DNA of 64,000 nucleotides from Silene latifolia. Lineage: Eukaryota > Streptophyta > Magnoliopsida > Caryophyllales > Caryophyllaceae. Numbering within the stretch: position 1 is the first letter of the stretch; every line of letters begins with the position of its first letter. Below the pieces are notes generated by a model. The model was not told where the DNA came from, ran no database searches, and saw nothing but the letters and a program-made list of their open reading frames with translations. The position numbers were made by a program, and so were the translations under genes. The DNA lies in assembly GCF_048544455.1 (NCBI RefSeq), contig NC_133526.1:11734001-11798000 (forward strand), written 5' to 3'. This document shows positions 1 through 11,497 of this stretch, one piece after another.

Positions 1-2160
1 GTTTAAAAATTTATTATATTAGAATAGTTGGAACTTGTTGGAAATCACGAACTCTTTATTGAACAATGACATCAAAACCCATGAATCCCTCATTTTAAAG
101 AACATACGAATGTCCATTCTCTAATTTTGAAGGCTGGTATTGCATATAGATTAAATGGGAAATGGTATTGTCTTGTGTTTCATCAGAACACTTTAAACAA
201 CTTATTCTCAAAGCCTAGAATCAAAAGTCAACACAAATTATGGAAAAACGTAAAATTGCATTCAAACAGTGGAATATTAAGTATGCAAACTACTCTTATT
301 TTGCTACGGTCCTCATTGTCTTCGTCTTTTTACTGATTGTTGTCTTGTTGTGTTAATCACTGTCGGCCCCCTTTCTGTTTTTGTTCCCTGCTTTTTTTTA
401 CGGTGTTTAGATTGTCTCTGGATTTCGAGGGCGCTTGACTTTGTCACAGTGGTTATTCAGTTCACTCAACATTGACGGCTTTTAGTATTCTAGTACTTGA
501 TATATTGTTTTTATTGTTGTTTTGGTGCGTTCTAAGAACCTTGGTCCCATTTTTATCCGGCAAAGAAACAAAAGGTTGGACACTTGAACATATAATTCTA
601 TTCCTTATTACCTAATGTATTCTAATGAAAAAAGAAATGTAAAATATATAAATGAATGGATAATAATGATATTTTATAACTGAATTTTACATACTGTCTT
701 TAGTCAATTAGAGACGATATGAATAATGCGTAGAAAGCGTACTGTTAAAATACAACTTATGTTTATCTTACTAATTAGACTAAAATTACAAGTTTATTTT
801 CTTAAATGCAAAGGAGTTTGTTAAACTTTTTCAGCAAATAATACATTTATAATTCTTGTCGATTTGTCGGTCTTGCAACATCGTCCTTATAAATTCAATT
901 GATTTCCAACGTATTGGGAAAAATATTATTGAAATGATTTTTGTATAACGAAAGACCTAAGCGATATACTTAAATTATTAGCAAGGAGTTGATGACATGT
1001 GACTTATACAAATAAAATTTTAGAATAAATACGCATTCAATATTTTTTAAAATAAATTTTATGTGAGCAATTTTTGGGAGGATACACGAGAAAATGTGTC
1101 TGTTCAACAATGACATCATTCTAATTTCATTTTTATATCTCTTGTCAATTAGAGTCATCTCTATATCTCTTGTTATTGGTGAACTTTTATGTGAGAAGTT
1201 TTAACGCCTATCCCAATGAATTACAAATAAATAAGGATGCACAATTTGCATTATCATACTTCCATTTTTTTAATTATCACCTCATTTGCTTGTGCGCAAT
1301 AATTAAGATTAGGAAAAAAATTGCAATTGGTGGAGTAATGTGAGAATTTTACTCTTAAACGATGACATTTATTTTGTAATTTTTAAAAAAGTTATAAGAA
1401 GCATTTGGTAAAAAACACGTCCCAAAGTAGAAATTAAAGAAAAAAGAGTGATAATATACGACAAAAAAAGAGAAGTGGGGTGATAATTAAAAAATATTCT
1501 TAACATTGATTATGAGAAAAGAAAAATATATACAAATCATTACAATAAAAACATTTCTCGAAAAAATATTGGGAGTGCTAGAAGAAAACATTTGATGGAA
1601 AACAAAAAATGATTTAAAGGCTTGAAAACATTCAAAGTTGAAACAATGAATTGGAGAATGATCATCGGATTCCAATCAAAAACCATGCAAAATATTTACC
1701 TTGATCCACATTAAAAGATCCAATTTATATCCTTGGAACATAAAACTTCAACACTCCATTAAGACATTTGATTTATAATCTGTTTGTTGACTAAGATATT
1801 TGATTTATAACCTGATTGACAAAATATAGGTTGAAGAGTACACGGAAAAGTAATAAAGTGCATGAAAAGGTGTAAGACAATTTAGTACAATTTATCAAAT
1901 TTGTCAATTAATATTCCAAGGGTTGGAATATATAATGTAACATGTCACCAATAATTAGATATTCATACTAAAATTTGATATTGCGCATACACCATAATAA
2001 TAATAAAAAGGAAAACTCAATAAAAATGAAAAATATATTCAAGTCAAAAGATAATTGCAAAGAAGTTCTATAACCATTATTTCCAGATTTCATGCAATGT
2101 TTTTGATATGCGAGTATGACATCCTCCTGCAATTTTAATACAAACACAACAATAATAATT
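1..2160. other. AT-rich intergenic DNA
   Basis: This stretch is strongly AT-rich, with many short poly(A)/poly(T) runs. I see no ORF that looks like a gene, no RNA gene and no terminal repeats. The small ORFs on both strands here have no recognisable motif and unbiased composition. The T-rich, slightly GC-richer part near 340-560 could be the tail of an old retroelement, but nothing in it is diagnostic. Confidence 0.6.
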
Positions 2161-2687
2161 AAATATGATTCTAACTATTAATTAATTCAAAACATAATAA
2201 GAATAAAAAAGTTAAATATTCATTTGGTTATATATGCATACTTTACCCACCAACTTTTTGGATGGAAATGAAAAATAGGATTGTTGTAATATTTATATAA
2301 GAAATTTTTTGTAATTAATTATCTAATTAATTTCAAGAATTTATTTGAGAGAAGAAGAATGTTTTGTGAACTAAGGGGAGATAAAAAAAAATTATGGTGA
2401 AATAAATACAAAGTATAATAATTGTGAGGAAAACTCAAAAGACCATCTATTAAATAGAATAAATAAAAATTAAATGAATAGGTAGATAGATACCAAATTT
2501 ATGAGAGGAAAATAAAAAGTTTGTATTAATTTATTTTTAGTGTTTGCAACTAATATTTGTTATTTTGTTTGTATTTTATAAGTATGTAACACATGGTATT
2601 TAGAGATTACTTTTAGTTAGATAATCAAGTAATTAATATAATTGAATTATTATTAACCAATAGAAACATTACACAAAAAAAATAATT
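2161..2687. repeat. 527-bp duplicated host segment, copy 1
   Basis: This AT-rich non-coding segment recurs at 17869-18344 and continues after Retand-A at 29217-29258. By eye the copies are about 90 percent identical. The arrangement is an old head-to-tail duplication; the Athila element sits at the junction between the copies and Retand-A sits inside copy 2. It carries no coding signal. Confidence 0.85.
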
Positions 2688-2696
2688 AAATATGAT

Positions 2697-4256
2697 CGAT
2701 ATAGGATTTATTTGTGGCGAATTTCCCTCTTTCTTTTACGCATTCCGACTCATATCGAATCGGTTTAGTGTGCCTTTCCTTGCATTTTGTGCCCAATCCC
2801 CGTACTTGTGATTTTGTGTATCCTTTTGCAGGAACCGAGTCGAGTATAGAGGAATTGGGGCAAGAAAGGCATCTCAATGCCTTTACATGAAGAAGAGGTG
2901 AAAAATGCTGAACGCCGTGTTCTGCCGGCAGGCCGACAGCCGGCCCACCGACAGAACACACCCCCAGCCTTGGGAAAGAACTTGAAGAAATCACCTGAGT
3001 GTTGTGTTCTGCCGGCAGCCAGCCCACCGGTAGAACACAACAGGAAGAGTTAAATTGAATTGAAGGAGAAATAGAGTTTTGACCTCGCTACCGGTAGGAG
3101 CACCGGTAGCCGGTCCACCGGTAGGACGCAACTCATCAAGGATTTGGAGATACTGAAGGTAGTGTTCTGCCGGCAGGCCGGCAGCCGGTCCACCGGCAGA
3201 ACACACTTGCCAGCTAAAATATCAAATTGAAGTTATTTTGACAGCCCTGCCGGTAGGCGTGCCGGCAGCCGGTCCACCGGCTGGACGCAGCAGCTGACGA
3301 AATTGGGCTTTTCTCCTCTTTTCTTCTTAATCTTATAAGAGCCTATAAATACCCCTCCCTTAAACCTCTTGTACACACAACCCTAGATCTGAAAACTTTC
3401 CATATTCATTGTAATCTTTCCTTAATAATTATTAATTACTCAGTAAAATTAGTTAGTATTAGTGAGAATCAATAGTTTACACTTGGTTTTTGAAAATTGT
3501 ATTGGGAGATTTTTGGAGGTTTTCCTTCATATTATTCAATCAAAGCAATAATCTTTACTTTGTTGGTATATCTCTTCTCTTATTCACTTATTAATCAATT
3601 GTTTACATTTTGTTTTGTCTCTTATAATTGCTATAATCATTTCCATGTCTTCTCTTTATGTTGTTTGTTCTTCTTCTCTTATTAGCATGATTAATTCCAA
3701 CATGAGTGAGTAGTTACCCTTCTAGGGTTTAGGGGGGGCCTAAATAGGATTAGTGGGCATGATTAGTTGATAGTTTTGAGTCTTTGGTGTAGGAATTTGT
3801 CTTTCTTAGCATTGCATACAAGGTGTTTGACGAATTGTGTGAGTGAAAGCTTGTGTCTTTTGTCTTAGTAGCTTAATTCCTCCTTTGAATGAAAGTTTGT
3901 TTGTGGTCTTGTTGCATGTTTTGAAATAGTTGTTGCTCAATGAAAGTTGGTAACCGCCTCTAGGACAAACCCTCACCTTAGACTATTTTAATCGACTTGT
4001 CGCCCATAGTTCATTTAGGTAACCCCGAAGACCCTAGACTTTTAATCAATCGAACACATACTTCATAATACTTTGTTTAGTTGCATCAAGTAGTTAAATC
4101 AAAACCCTTTTTCTTTGTTTTTGACTAGACTTGACTCTTAATTAGACTAAGTAGAAACCCCCGCCGTCTTTGTGTTCGACCCCGATTTACGACTAAATTG
4201 GGTTATTCTTGTTGGTGGTAAGTGTGTTGACCCTACCGTTGAAAGCTTAACCATCA
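2697..4256 (+). repeat. Athila 5' LTR
   Basis: This LTR of about 1.56 kb is matched by 16279-17868. It contains five GC-rich hairpins (about 2919-3300) and a TATA box at 3344-3351. The U5-like part is T-rich. It ends in CCATCA, one base before the primer-binding-site region. Confidence 0.93.
3344..3351 (+). promoter_or_regulatory. TATA box of Athila 5' LTR
   Basis: TATAAATA lies in the context CCTATAAATACCCC, 40-50 bp after the last GC-rich hairpin of the LTR. The same sequence is at 16934-16941 in the 3' LTR. It probably marks the U3/R boundary about 30 bp downstream. Confidence 0.75.
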
Positions 4257-4258
4257 AA

Positions 4259-4276
4259 TGGCGCCGTTGCCGGGGA
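4259..4276 (+). other. Athila primer-binding site (tRNA-Asp type)
   Basis: TGGCGCCGTTGCCGGGGA begins two bases after the 5' LTR. It is the complement of the 3' end of plant tRNA-Asp, the primer typical of Athila elements. Confidence 0.9.
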
Positions 4277-4435
4277 TGACGTTAGGTTATGCTTAGTTTT
4301 ATTTAGAGTCTTTGCTTTAATCTTATCTCAATTTGTTAGCTTGTTTTAGTAGTTGCGTGTTCTTTGTAGAGTGTGTGATTTCTTGCCTTCCCCTAGTGTG
4401 TAAAAACACTAGGAGACTTACGATTTGTCAAGTGT

Positions 4436-5941
4436 ATGCCTAGAAGGAACCATCACCAAGCTCTTCTCTTCAACTCCGACCCCGAAAGGCTTTTTAGAAC
4501 CTTGAGGACAAGGACTCTTGAGAGAGTAAGGAATAATTCCCCTCAAGCAACCTTTGACCAACCCAACTCACACATCCCACAAAATTTTAATACCACAACC
4601 ACAATCCAACCAAATATCACAATTGAGACTTTAATAGAAAACCCCTTTTATAACTTACCTATTCCAAATAGCCCACCTCAATCGCCACCACATCACATGC
4701 AAAATCCTCCACCACAAATGGCTCTTAGAGATCATAACCGGCCCAACCATAATGATTCATTCAAACCCATCAATTTTGGCACCTTGACCCCAAACAACTT
4801 TGAAATACATCCCGCCCAAGTCGGGTTAGTTGAGAAGGACTTGTTTGGAGGACATATTGAAGAGGATGCCCATGCTCACCTCCGGAAGTTTAAAAGGAAA
4901 GTTTCAATGATGAAGAAGAATGGGGTGTCCGAAGACACTTTGAGAATGATGTTGTTTCCGTTTTCTTTAACGGGCAAGGCAGACCGATGGTTGAACATTC
5001 ACCCACCGGATACTTTCACGACATGGGATGCCTTGGCTAAAGCATTCATGGCCAAATACTACCCTTCATCAAAGACCGCCATGCTCCGTAATGAGATTCA
5101 CACATTTCAACAAGAAGACGGGGAATCTTTAGATGAAGCTTGGGACCGATACCAAGACTTAATAGCAAGTTGTCCCCATCATGGAATACCGGAATGGTAT
5201 ATCACTCAAACATTATTTCAAACTTTTCTACCAAGGACTAAGGAAATGGTAAATGCCTCCGCGGGGGGAGGATTTGATCATTTGAGTGATGAAGAAGGCA
5301 TGACATTGATCAAGAAAATGGTAGACTCGGAAGCAAACTATGGGTCTAGGGGAAATATGCTAAGAAGGAATGGGAAGTTTCCTAAGGAAAACTCCTCCAA
5401 CTCCAAGACAAATGCCAAGCTCGATTTGCTCACAAAGCAATTTGAGAAGTTTCAAAGAAATCAAGTGCACCAAGCCGCGACCTCACATTGGCCACCCATG
5501 GAGGAAGTGGTTCAAGGTTCAAGTTTTGAGCTTTGTGGAGGGAGTGGTCATACATATGACTTGTGTGCCAACAATTACAATGGTGCCTATGAAGAGAATG
5601 CTCAAGAGGTTAACGCTTTTCAAAGCTTTAACAACAATTCAAGAACCACAAGGCCACCTTTCAACAACCCAAACGTCTACAATCCAAATACCAATTTCTA
5701 CCACCCCGGTTTGAAGAACCACCCCAACTTTAGTTACAAAAGCACCAATATTCAAAACCCTCAACATCTCCAATCACAAGCCCAAAACAATCCACCCGGT
5801 TTTGCTCAACCAAGGGGAATTTTCCCCAACCCAAGAAATAATCCCGGAAATCAAAACCAATGGTCAAGCAACAATCAAACCCAAAACTATGGCAACCAAC
5901 AAAAAAGATACCAAGATTTTGGTGGAAACCAAAGCAACTAA
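4436..5941 (+). CDS. Athila gag region
   Basis: This ORF of about 500 codons begins 180 bp after the 5' LTR and encodes the capsid-type Gag of the element. The middle part (about residues 120-290) has the retrotransposon gag fold signature, with motifs such as ADRWL, FMAKYYP and the YQDL-type helix. The N-terminus is rich in N, P and Q, and the C-terminal third is strongly N/Q/P-rich and repetitive, as in other Athila Gags. Part of the fossil element. Confidence 0.85.
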   Translation: MPRRNHHQALLFNSDPERLFRTLRTRTLERVRNNSPQATFDQPNSHIPQNFNTTTTIQPNITIETLIENPFYNLPIPNSPPQSPPHHMQNPPPQMALRDHNRPNHNDSFKPINFGTLTPNNFEIHPAQVGLVEKDLFGGHIEEDAHAHLRKFKRKVSMMKKNGVSEDTLRMMLFPFSLTGKADRWLNIHPPDTFTTWDALAKAFMAKYYPSSKTAMLRNEIHTFQQEDGESLDEAWDRYQDLIASCPHHGIPEWYITQTLFQTFLPRTKEMVNASAGGGFDHLSDEEGMTLIKKMVDSEANYGSRGNMLRRNGKFPKENSSNSKTNAKLDLLTKQFEKFQRNQVHQAATSHWPPMEEVVQGSSFELCGGSGHTYDLCANNYNGAYEENAQEVNAFQSFNNNSRTTRPPFNNPNVYNPNTNFYHPGLKNHPNFSYKSTNIQNPQHLQSQAQNNPPGFAQPRGIFPNPRNNPGNQNQWSSNNQTQNYGNQQKRYQDFGGNQSN

Positions 5942-6184
5942 GGGTTTTACCAAGGGAATCAAGTAAATCAAGCAAATCAAGGATTTGGGCAAGGGTATGC
6001 TCAAGGGTCTCAAGAACAAGGTCAAGGATCAAACTTCAACAACAATGGTCCTAGAGCTAACTTCCAAGGGGGACAAAGCAACAACAACCAAGGTTCCAAC
6101 AATCAGTATGGCTATGGGTTCCCTTTACCTATAGCCAACCAACCTTACCAAGAACCCCAAGGAGAGCTCCCTCAAAATGAGCTC

Positions 6185-9100
6185 TTGAAGATGATAAAGG
6201 GCATGCAACTCCAACATAGTCAAGAGATGGCTAACTTTGCCAAGGCAACCCAACAAGAACAAGCAAACTTGAGGGCTACCTTTCTTAAAGACATGAGGGA
6301 AATGGAGTCAAGGATGGCCTCTCATGCTATGGCTAACCCTCAAAGGCCGCCCGGTGGTCTATTGGCTCAAGGACAAAGCTCCAAGGATGCCTCAAATAGC
6401 CACCATGCTCATGCGGTAGTGTTGAGGAGCGGTGTAGAGTTTGAGAACCCTTATAAAGACCTTGAATTGGAAGTTGATGAAGATCCCAAGGGGAATGGGT
6501 TGGGAATGGATGGTGAAGAGGAAAGCTTACCCATTGAAGTGTCGGGTAAAGCTAGTGAAGACAAGAAAGGGAAGAAGGCTTGTGAAGATTTGTCTAGAAG
6601 AGGAATTCAAGTGGACAAGGATGTTGATGGATATGTGGAAGACCTCCCTTATGAGGAAGAAGCTATTGAAGAAGTACCTTCGCCACATTCTAAAAAGGTA
6701 ACAAAGAGTTCGACTTCTCCCAAGGTATCTTCCAATTCCCAACTTGTTTCTAAAATTCCTTACCCCTCAAGAGCCATTAAGAGTAGGGAAAACCTCAAGT
6801 ATGCCAAATTTTGTGATATGCTTGAGAAACTTGAGGTTACCCTACCCTTTACGGAAGTGATTATGAACATGCCAACCTACTCAAAAATTTTGAAAGACAT
6901 TTTGACCAAGAAAAGAGTCTTGGGTGACCAAGAGATAGTGGCTATGGAAGAGGCATGTAGTGCTCATATCCTAAACAAATTGCCCACTAAACTTGGTGAC
7001 CCGGGGAGCTTTTCCATCCCATGTGTGGTTGGCGGTGTTCCTATATCAAGAGCTCTTTGTGATTTGGGAGCAAGTGTTAGCGTTATTCCTTTGAAAGTTG
7101 CAAAGAGGATTGGAATTCAAAACTTGGATCCCACTACCATGACTCTCCAATTGGCGGATAGGTCCGTCAAACGCCCTTTGGGGGTACTTGAGGACGTGCC
7201 CGTCAAGGTTGGAAAGTTTTTAATTCCCGCCGATTTTGTTGTCCTTGATATTCCAGAGGATAGCCATACTCCCATCATCCTAGGTAGGCCATTCTTGGCT
7301 ACCGGAGGAGTACTCATTGATGTGAAGAATGGGCGGCTAACCGTCCAAATTGAGGGCAACGAAATCGAATTTAACCTACCAAATATGATGAAAGGACCAA
7401 GGATGGAAAGATTGAGCACTATTGAGTTGGCAGAAGAGGTTGTACATGAGGTAGCTCGCGAAGAAGCGGAGATGGAAGAAGTTTTTCAAATCTTCTTGCA
7501 TGAAGAGGCCATGAAGGAGGACCATGAAGTTGATGAGGAACTATTGAAGAAAGTGGAGGGTTTTCTCCCTCCAAAGGTACAACTCAAATCCCTTCCTCCC
7601 TCCCTCAAGTATTCTTTTCTTGATGAGGGGGAGGCTTTCCCGATGATTATCAATGCTAACCTAAGTGAGCCCCAAGAAAAGAGGCTTTTGCAAATCTTGA
7701 AAAATCATAGAGGGGCACTTGGGTATAGCATTGACGACATCAAGGGCTTAAGTCCGAGTTTGTGTATGCATAGAATAGTTTTAGAAGAAGGGAGTAAACC
7801 CAAGGTTGACGGTCTTAGGCGGATTAACCCAAAGATGGCCGAAGTGGTAAAAAGTGAAGTGTTGAAACTTCTAGAGGCCGGTATTATATACCAAATAACC
7901 GATAGTAAATGGGTTAGTCCGGTACACGTTGTACCAAAGAAAGAGGGGGTGCAAATGGTTGAACAAGAGGATGGCACCACCCTACCTACTAGACCCGTGA
8001 CCGGGTGGCGAATGTGTATTGACTATCGCAAGCTCAATGCCGCCACCCTAAAAGACCACTTCCCGATTCCCTTCATTGACCAAATGCTAGAAAGGCTCGC
8101 GGGCCATGCATACTATTGCTTCTTAGACGGTTATTCCGTGTTTTTCCAAGTTCTCATCCACCCGTATGACCAAGAGAAGACGACCTTCACTTGTCCAATA
8201 GGATTATATGCTTACCGTAGGATGCCATTCGGGCTTTGTAATGCGCCCGACATCTTTCAAAGGTGCATGATGGCAATCTTTTCGGACTTTCTAGAGAAAA
8301 GCATGGAAGTCTTCATGGACGACTTTAGTGTCCATGGAGACTCATTTGATCATGGTCTTGAAAACTTGACTAATGTGTTGAAAAGATGTGAGGAGCACAA
8401 CCTCGTCCTTAATTGGGAAAAATGCCAATTTATGGTAGAGGAAGGGGTTGTACTCGGTCACATTGTCTCTAGTAAGGGTATTGAGGTTGATGGTGCTAAG
8501 GTTGCCGTTATAGAGAACTTGTCACCTCCTTCCAATGTAAAGGGGGTGAGAAGTTTTTTAGGCCACGCCGGATTCTATAGGCGTTTCATCAAAGATTTTT
8601 CAAAGATAGCAAAACCATTAACCTCATTACTCCTCAAGGATGCCCCCTTTGTGTTTGATGAATTTTGTCTTGAGGCTTTTCATAGGTTGAAGAACGCATT
8701 GGTGACGGCTCCCATAATCCGGGCACCGGATTGGAGCCTTTCTTTCGAGATAATGTGTGATGTTTCGGACTTCGCGGTTGGAGCGGTGCTTGGGCAAGTG
8801 GTGGATAGAAAGCATCATGTGATCTATTACACAAGCAAGACCCTTGACCCAACACAATGTGGCTACGCTACAACCGAAAAGGAGATGTTAGCTATTGTTC
8901 ATGTCGTTGAAAAATTTCGGCAATACCTTGTTGGGTCTAAGGTGGTGGTTTACTCCGATCACACCGCCTTGAGACAATTGATGGTTAAGAAAGATGCAAA
9001 GCCCCGACTCTTGAGATGGGTCCTAATTCTCCAAGAATTTGATTTAGAAATTAAGGATAAGGCCGGATCGGAAAATGTTGTAGCCGATCACCTATCAAGA

Positions 9101-9187
9101 TTGACCGTTGAAGATCATGGGATACAAGACAAGAGTGGACCCATCAATGAGTGGTTACGGGATGATGGACTCATGGAAGTTAATTAG
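6185..9187 (+). CDS. Athila pol part: protease, reverse transcriptase, RNase H
   Basis: This is the largest ORF of the element. A charged N-terminal part precedes the aspartic protease, whose active-site motif reads DLGAS (around base 7060) as is usual in Athila, with ILGRPFL downstream. The reverse transcriptase follows (about 7800-8500) with [18 protein letters not shown] and the FMDD catalytic box. RNase H (about 8740-9110) has [12 protein letters not shown], the TEKEML helix and YSDH. The domain order PR-RT-RH is that of Ty3/gypsy. Part of the fossil element. Confidence 0.9.
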   Translation: MKMIKGMQLQHSQEMANFAKATQQEQANLRATFLKDMREMESRMASHAMANPQRPPGGLLAQGQSSKDASNSHHAHAVVLRSGVEFENPYKDLELEVDEDPKGNGLGMDGEEESLPIEVSGKASEDKKGKKACEDLSRRGIQVDKDVDGYVEDLPYEEEAIEEVPSPHSKKVTKSSTSPKVSSNSQLVSKIPYPSRAIKSRENLKYAKFCDMLEKLEVTLPFTEVIMNMPTYSKILKDILTKKRVLGDQEIVAMEEACSAHILNKLPTKLGDPGSFSIPCVVGGVPISRALCDLGASVSVIPLKVAKRIGIQNLDPTTMTLQLADRSVKRPLGVLEDVPVKVGKFLIPADFVVLDIPEDSHTPIILGRPFLATGGVLIDVKNGRLTVQIEGNEIEFNLPNMMKGPRMERLSTIELAEEVVHEVAREEAEMEEVFQIFLHEEAMKEDHEVDEELLKKVEGFLPPKVQLKSLPPSLKYSFLDEGEAFPMIINANLSEPQEKRLLQILKNHRGALGYSIDDIKGLSPSLCMHRIVLEEGSKPKVDGLRRINPKMAEVVKSEVLKLLEAGIIYQITDSKWVSPVHVVPKKEGVQMVEQEDGTTLPTRPVTGWRMCIDYRKLNAATLKDHFPIPFIDQMLERLAGHAYYCFLDGYSVFFQVLIHPYDQEKTTFTCPIGLYAYRRMPFGLCNAPDIFQRCMMAIFSDFLEKSMEVFMDDFSVHGDSFDHGLENLTNVLKRCEEHNLVLNWEKCQFMVEEGVVLGHIVSSKGIEVDGAKVAVIENLSPPSNVKGVRSFLGHAGFYRRFIKDFSKIAKPLTSLLLKDAPFVFDEFCLEAFHRLKNALVTAPIIRAPDWSLSFEIMCDVSDFAVGAVLGQVVDRKHHVIYYTSKTLDPTQCGYATTEKEMLAIVHVVEKFRQYLVGSKVVVYSDHTALRQLMVKKDAKPRLLRWVLILQEFDLEIKDKAGSENVVADHLSRLTVEDHGIQDKSGPINEWLRDDGLMEVN

Positions 9188-10502
9188 CATCAAAGCCCCT
9201 TGGTTTGCAGATCTTGCAAATTACATTGTGAGTGGTTTCTTGCCAGATGAAATGGAACAAAGAGAAAGGCGAAAGTTGAGGAATGATGCTAAGAGATACT
9301 TTTGGAATGACCCACATTTGTTCCGAAAGTGTGGGGATGGAATGTTCCGGAGATGTGTTTCTAGAGAGGAGGGCTTGGAGATTGTCGACCGAGTTCACAA
9401 TTCCGCCTATGGGGGACACTTGGCCACCTCTAGGACCATTGCCAAGATCCTCCAAGGTGGGTTTTATTGGCCCTCCATGTTTAAAGACATCCACTACGTG
9501 GTTAAATCTTGTGATACTTGCCAAAGGGTTGGGAACATTGGAAAGAGGAGTGAAATGCCCTTGACTAATATATTGGAAATTGAGCTTTTTGATTGTTGGG
9601 GCATAGACTTCATGGGACCCTTTCACAACTCTTGTGGAAACGAATACATCTTGGTAGCGGTGGATTATGTGTCCAAATGGATTGAAGTGGGAGCCGCCCC
9701 CACCAATGATAGCAAGGTTGTGATGAAGCTTTTCAAAGGTACGATTTTCCCAAGGTTCGGAACGCCAAGAGTAGTCATAAGTGATGGCGGATCTCATTTT
9801 TGCAAAAGTACTTTCAAAGCTCTACTTGAATCACATGGAGTGCGGCATAAAACCGCCCTTGCCTACCACCCTCAAACTAGTGGGCAAGTGGAGGTTTCTA
9901 ACCGCCAAATTAAAGCCATTTTGGAGAAAGTCACAAACAAGAGCCGGAAAGATTGGTCGCAAAAGCTCCCGGATGTCTTATGGGCCTTGAGAACCGCCTT
10001 CAAGACATCCCTTGGCACCACCCCATATAAGCTTGTGTACGGGAAAGCTTGTCATTTGCCGGTGGAGCTAGAACACAAGGCTTGGTGGGCTCTTAAGGAC
10101 ATGAACTTTGACTTTGATGCCGCCGGAGATGTACGTTTTCTCCAAATGAATGAGCTTGAGGAATTGAGATTGGAGGCTTATGAGAGCTCCAAAATCTATA
10201 AAGACCAAACGAAGAAATGGCATGATGGCAAGATCATGAAGAAGGAGATAAGTGTTGGAGACCTTGTTCTCCTTTTTAATTCCAAGATAAAGGTGTTTTC
10301 GGGCAAGCTCAAATCAAGGTGGTCGGGACCCTTTAAAGTGATGAAGATATTCCCCTATGATGCCTTTGAGATTTGGAGCGAGGAAGGAGGAACCTTTAGG
10401 GTCAATGGTCAAAGAATCAAGCGCTACTATGACGGTGATAACAAAGGTCCAATTGAAGTGCTCTATCTCGGGGAACCCCTCCCCGAGGAGAAGGCAAATT
10501 GA
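9108..10502 (+). CDS. Athila pol part: integrase
   Basis: This ORF carries the zinc-binding HHCC module (CDTCQR), the DDE core ([25 protein letters not shown]) and a C-terminal GPF/Y-like module ([10 protein letters not shown]). No chromodomain follows, which excludes a chromovirus and fits Athila. Part of the fossil element. Confidence 0.9.
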   Translation: MKIMGYKTRVDPSMSGYGMMDSWKLISIKAPWFADLANYIVSGFLPDEMEQRERRKLRNDAKRYFWNDPHLFRKCGDGMFRRCVSREEGLEIVDRVHNSAYGGHLATSRTIAKILQGGFYWPSMFKDIHYVVKSCDTCQRVGNIGKRSEMPLTNILEIELFDCWGIDFMGPFHNSCGNEYILVAVDYVSKWIEVGAAPTNDSKVVMKLFKGTIFPRFGTPRVVISDGGSHFCKSTFKALLESHGVRHKTALAYHPQTSGQVEVSNRQIKAILEKVTNKSRKDWSQKLPDVLWALRTAFKTSLGTTPYKLVYGKACHLPVELEHKAWWALKDMNFDFDAAGDVRFLQMNELEELRLEAYESSKIYKDQTKKWHDGKIMKKEISVGDLVLLFNSKIKVFSGKLKSRWSGPFKVMKIFPYDAFEIWSEEGGTFRVNGQRIKRYYDGDNKGPIEVLYLGEPLPEEKAN

Positions 10503-10794
10503 AACTCTTGAAAGTGATTTGGTTTGGTGGAGTTCCACAAGAACCACCATTTGTATATAGCATGCATATTAGGTAGATAATGAGAGATTTGAAACCGTAC
10601 TTTGTCAAACTTTGGATTGGTGACGAAAGTCACATTTGAAGAAAACAAGCATTATTTTCGTTGACCCGAAATCCCGACATGATGCGTCGGCGTAGATGTG
10701 GAAAACACGAATCCCGAGGTCAACGAAAAAGCTCAAATTTCGAGTTAAAGAAAATTGAGCAAGTTGAAGGAAAACAAGAGAAAAAGAGTTGAGT

Positions 10795-11340
10795 GTAGTG
10801 CCCTGTCGGTAGGCCGGCAGCCGGTGCCCCTACCGGTAGCGAGGCCAAATTAATTTGTTGAAAATTGGAGGAATGTTGTATTCTGCCGGTAGGCCGCAGC
10901 CGGTTCACCGGCAGGACACACCTGTGTTAGCTGAAAAATCAAAAATTGATGATGAGTAGTGTGTTCTGCCGGCAGCCGGCTCACCGGCTGGACACACGTG
11001 AAGACCTGAAGAAAATTGAAAAACTGGTGAAGAGGAGTGTTCTACCGGTAGGCCGGCAGCCGGCTCACCGGCAGAGCACTCATGCCTTAAAAGATGAGAA
11101 GTTGATTTTATGAGTGGAGTAGTGTTCTGCCGGTAGGCCGGCAGCCGGCTCACCGGCAGGACACACCTGGTAGACAGAAATTTCAATTGAGAGGAGTGTT
11201 CTACCGGTGGACCGGCAGCCGGTCCGTCCACCGGTAGCGAGGTCAAATTTTTGAGGAAAATTTCGTGAAAAATTAGAAAATTTGAAGGGTGCTCAGCCGG
11301 CAGACCGGCTGCCGGTTCACTTACCGGCACAACGCAACAA
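10795..11340 (+). repeat. Array of seven GC-rich hairpins inside Athila
   Basis: Seven copies of a GC-rich motif occur at about 10798, 10876, 10962, 11037, 11122, 11195 and 11288, spaced roughly 73-93 bp apart. Each has the plan TGTTCTGCCGG, a GC-rich centre with GCCGGCAGCCGG, and CCGGCAGAACACA. The outer arms are complementary, so each copy can fold. The same motif occurs five times in each LTR upstream of the TATA box. The spacers are AT-rich and do not match well. Confidence 0.85.
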
Positions 11341-11497
11341 TCAGACCAAAAATAAAACGCGTGAACCCTTCATTTCCTCATTATTTCTTCATTCTTTCTC
11401 CTTCATTTCCTCCACATTTTCCCCCTTTTCAACCCTAACTCCCTCAAATCTCCACCAAACTTCAATCAACCTTCACCATTCTCCTCTAATCTTCACA

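Noticed and set aside
1-600. LINE 3' tail
   Set aside because: There is no poly(A) end, target duplication or RT sequence; the T-rich stretch is not diagnostic.
2919-3300. Regularly spaced palindromic repeats that resemble a CRISPR array
   Set aside because: They lie in the LTRs of a plant retrotransposon, vary between copies, and the sequence is eukaryotic; no cas genes exist.
7117-7419. Antisense and out-of-frame ORFs over Athila, Retand and Reina coding regions
   Set aside because: They mirror real coding frames, have no motifs and disappear between relatives. Only the Retand antisense gene, conserved in two copies and outside gag-pol, was kept.
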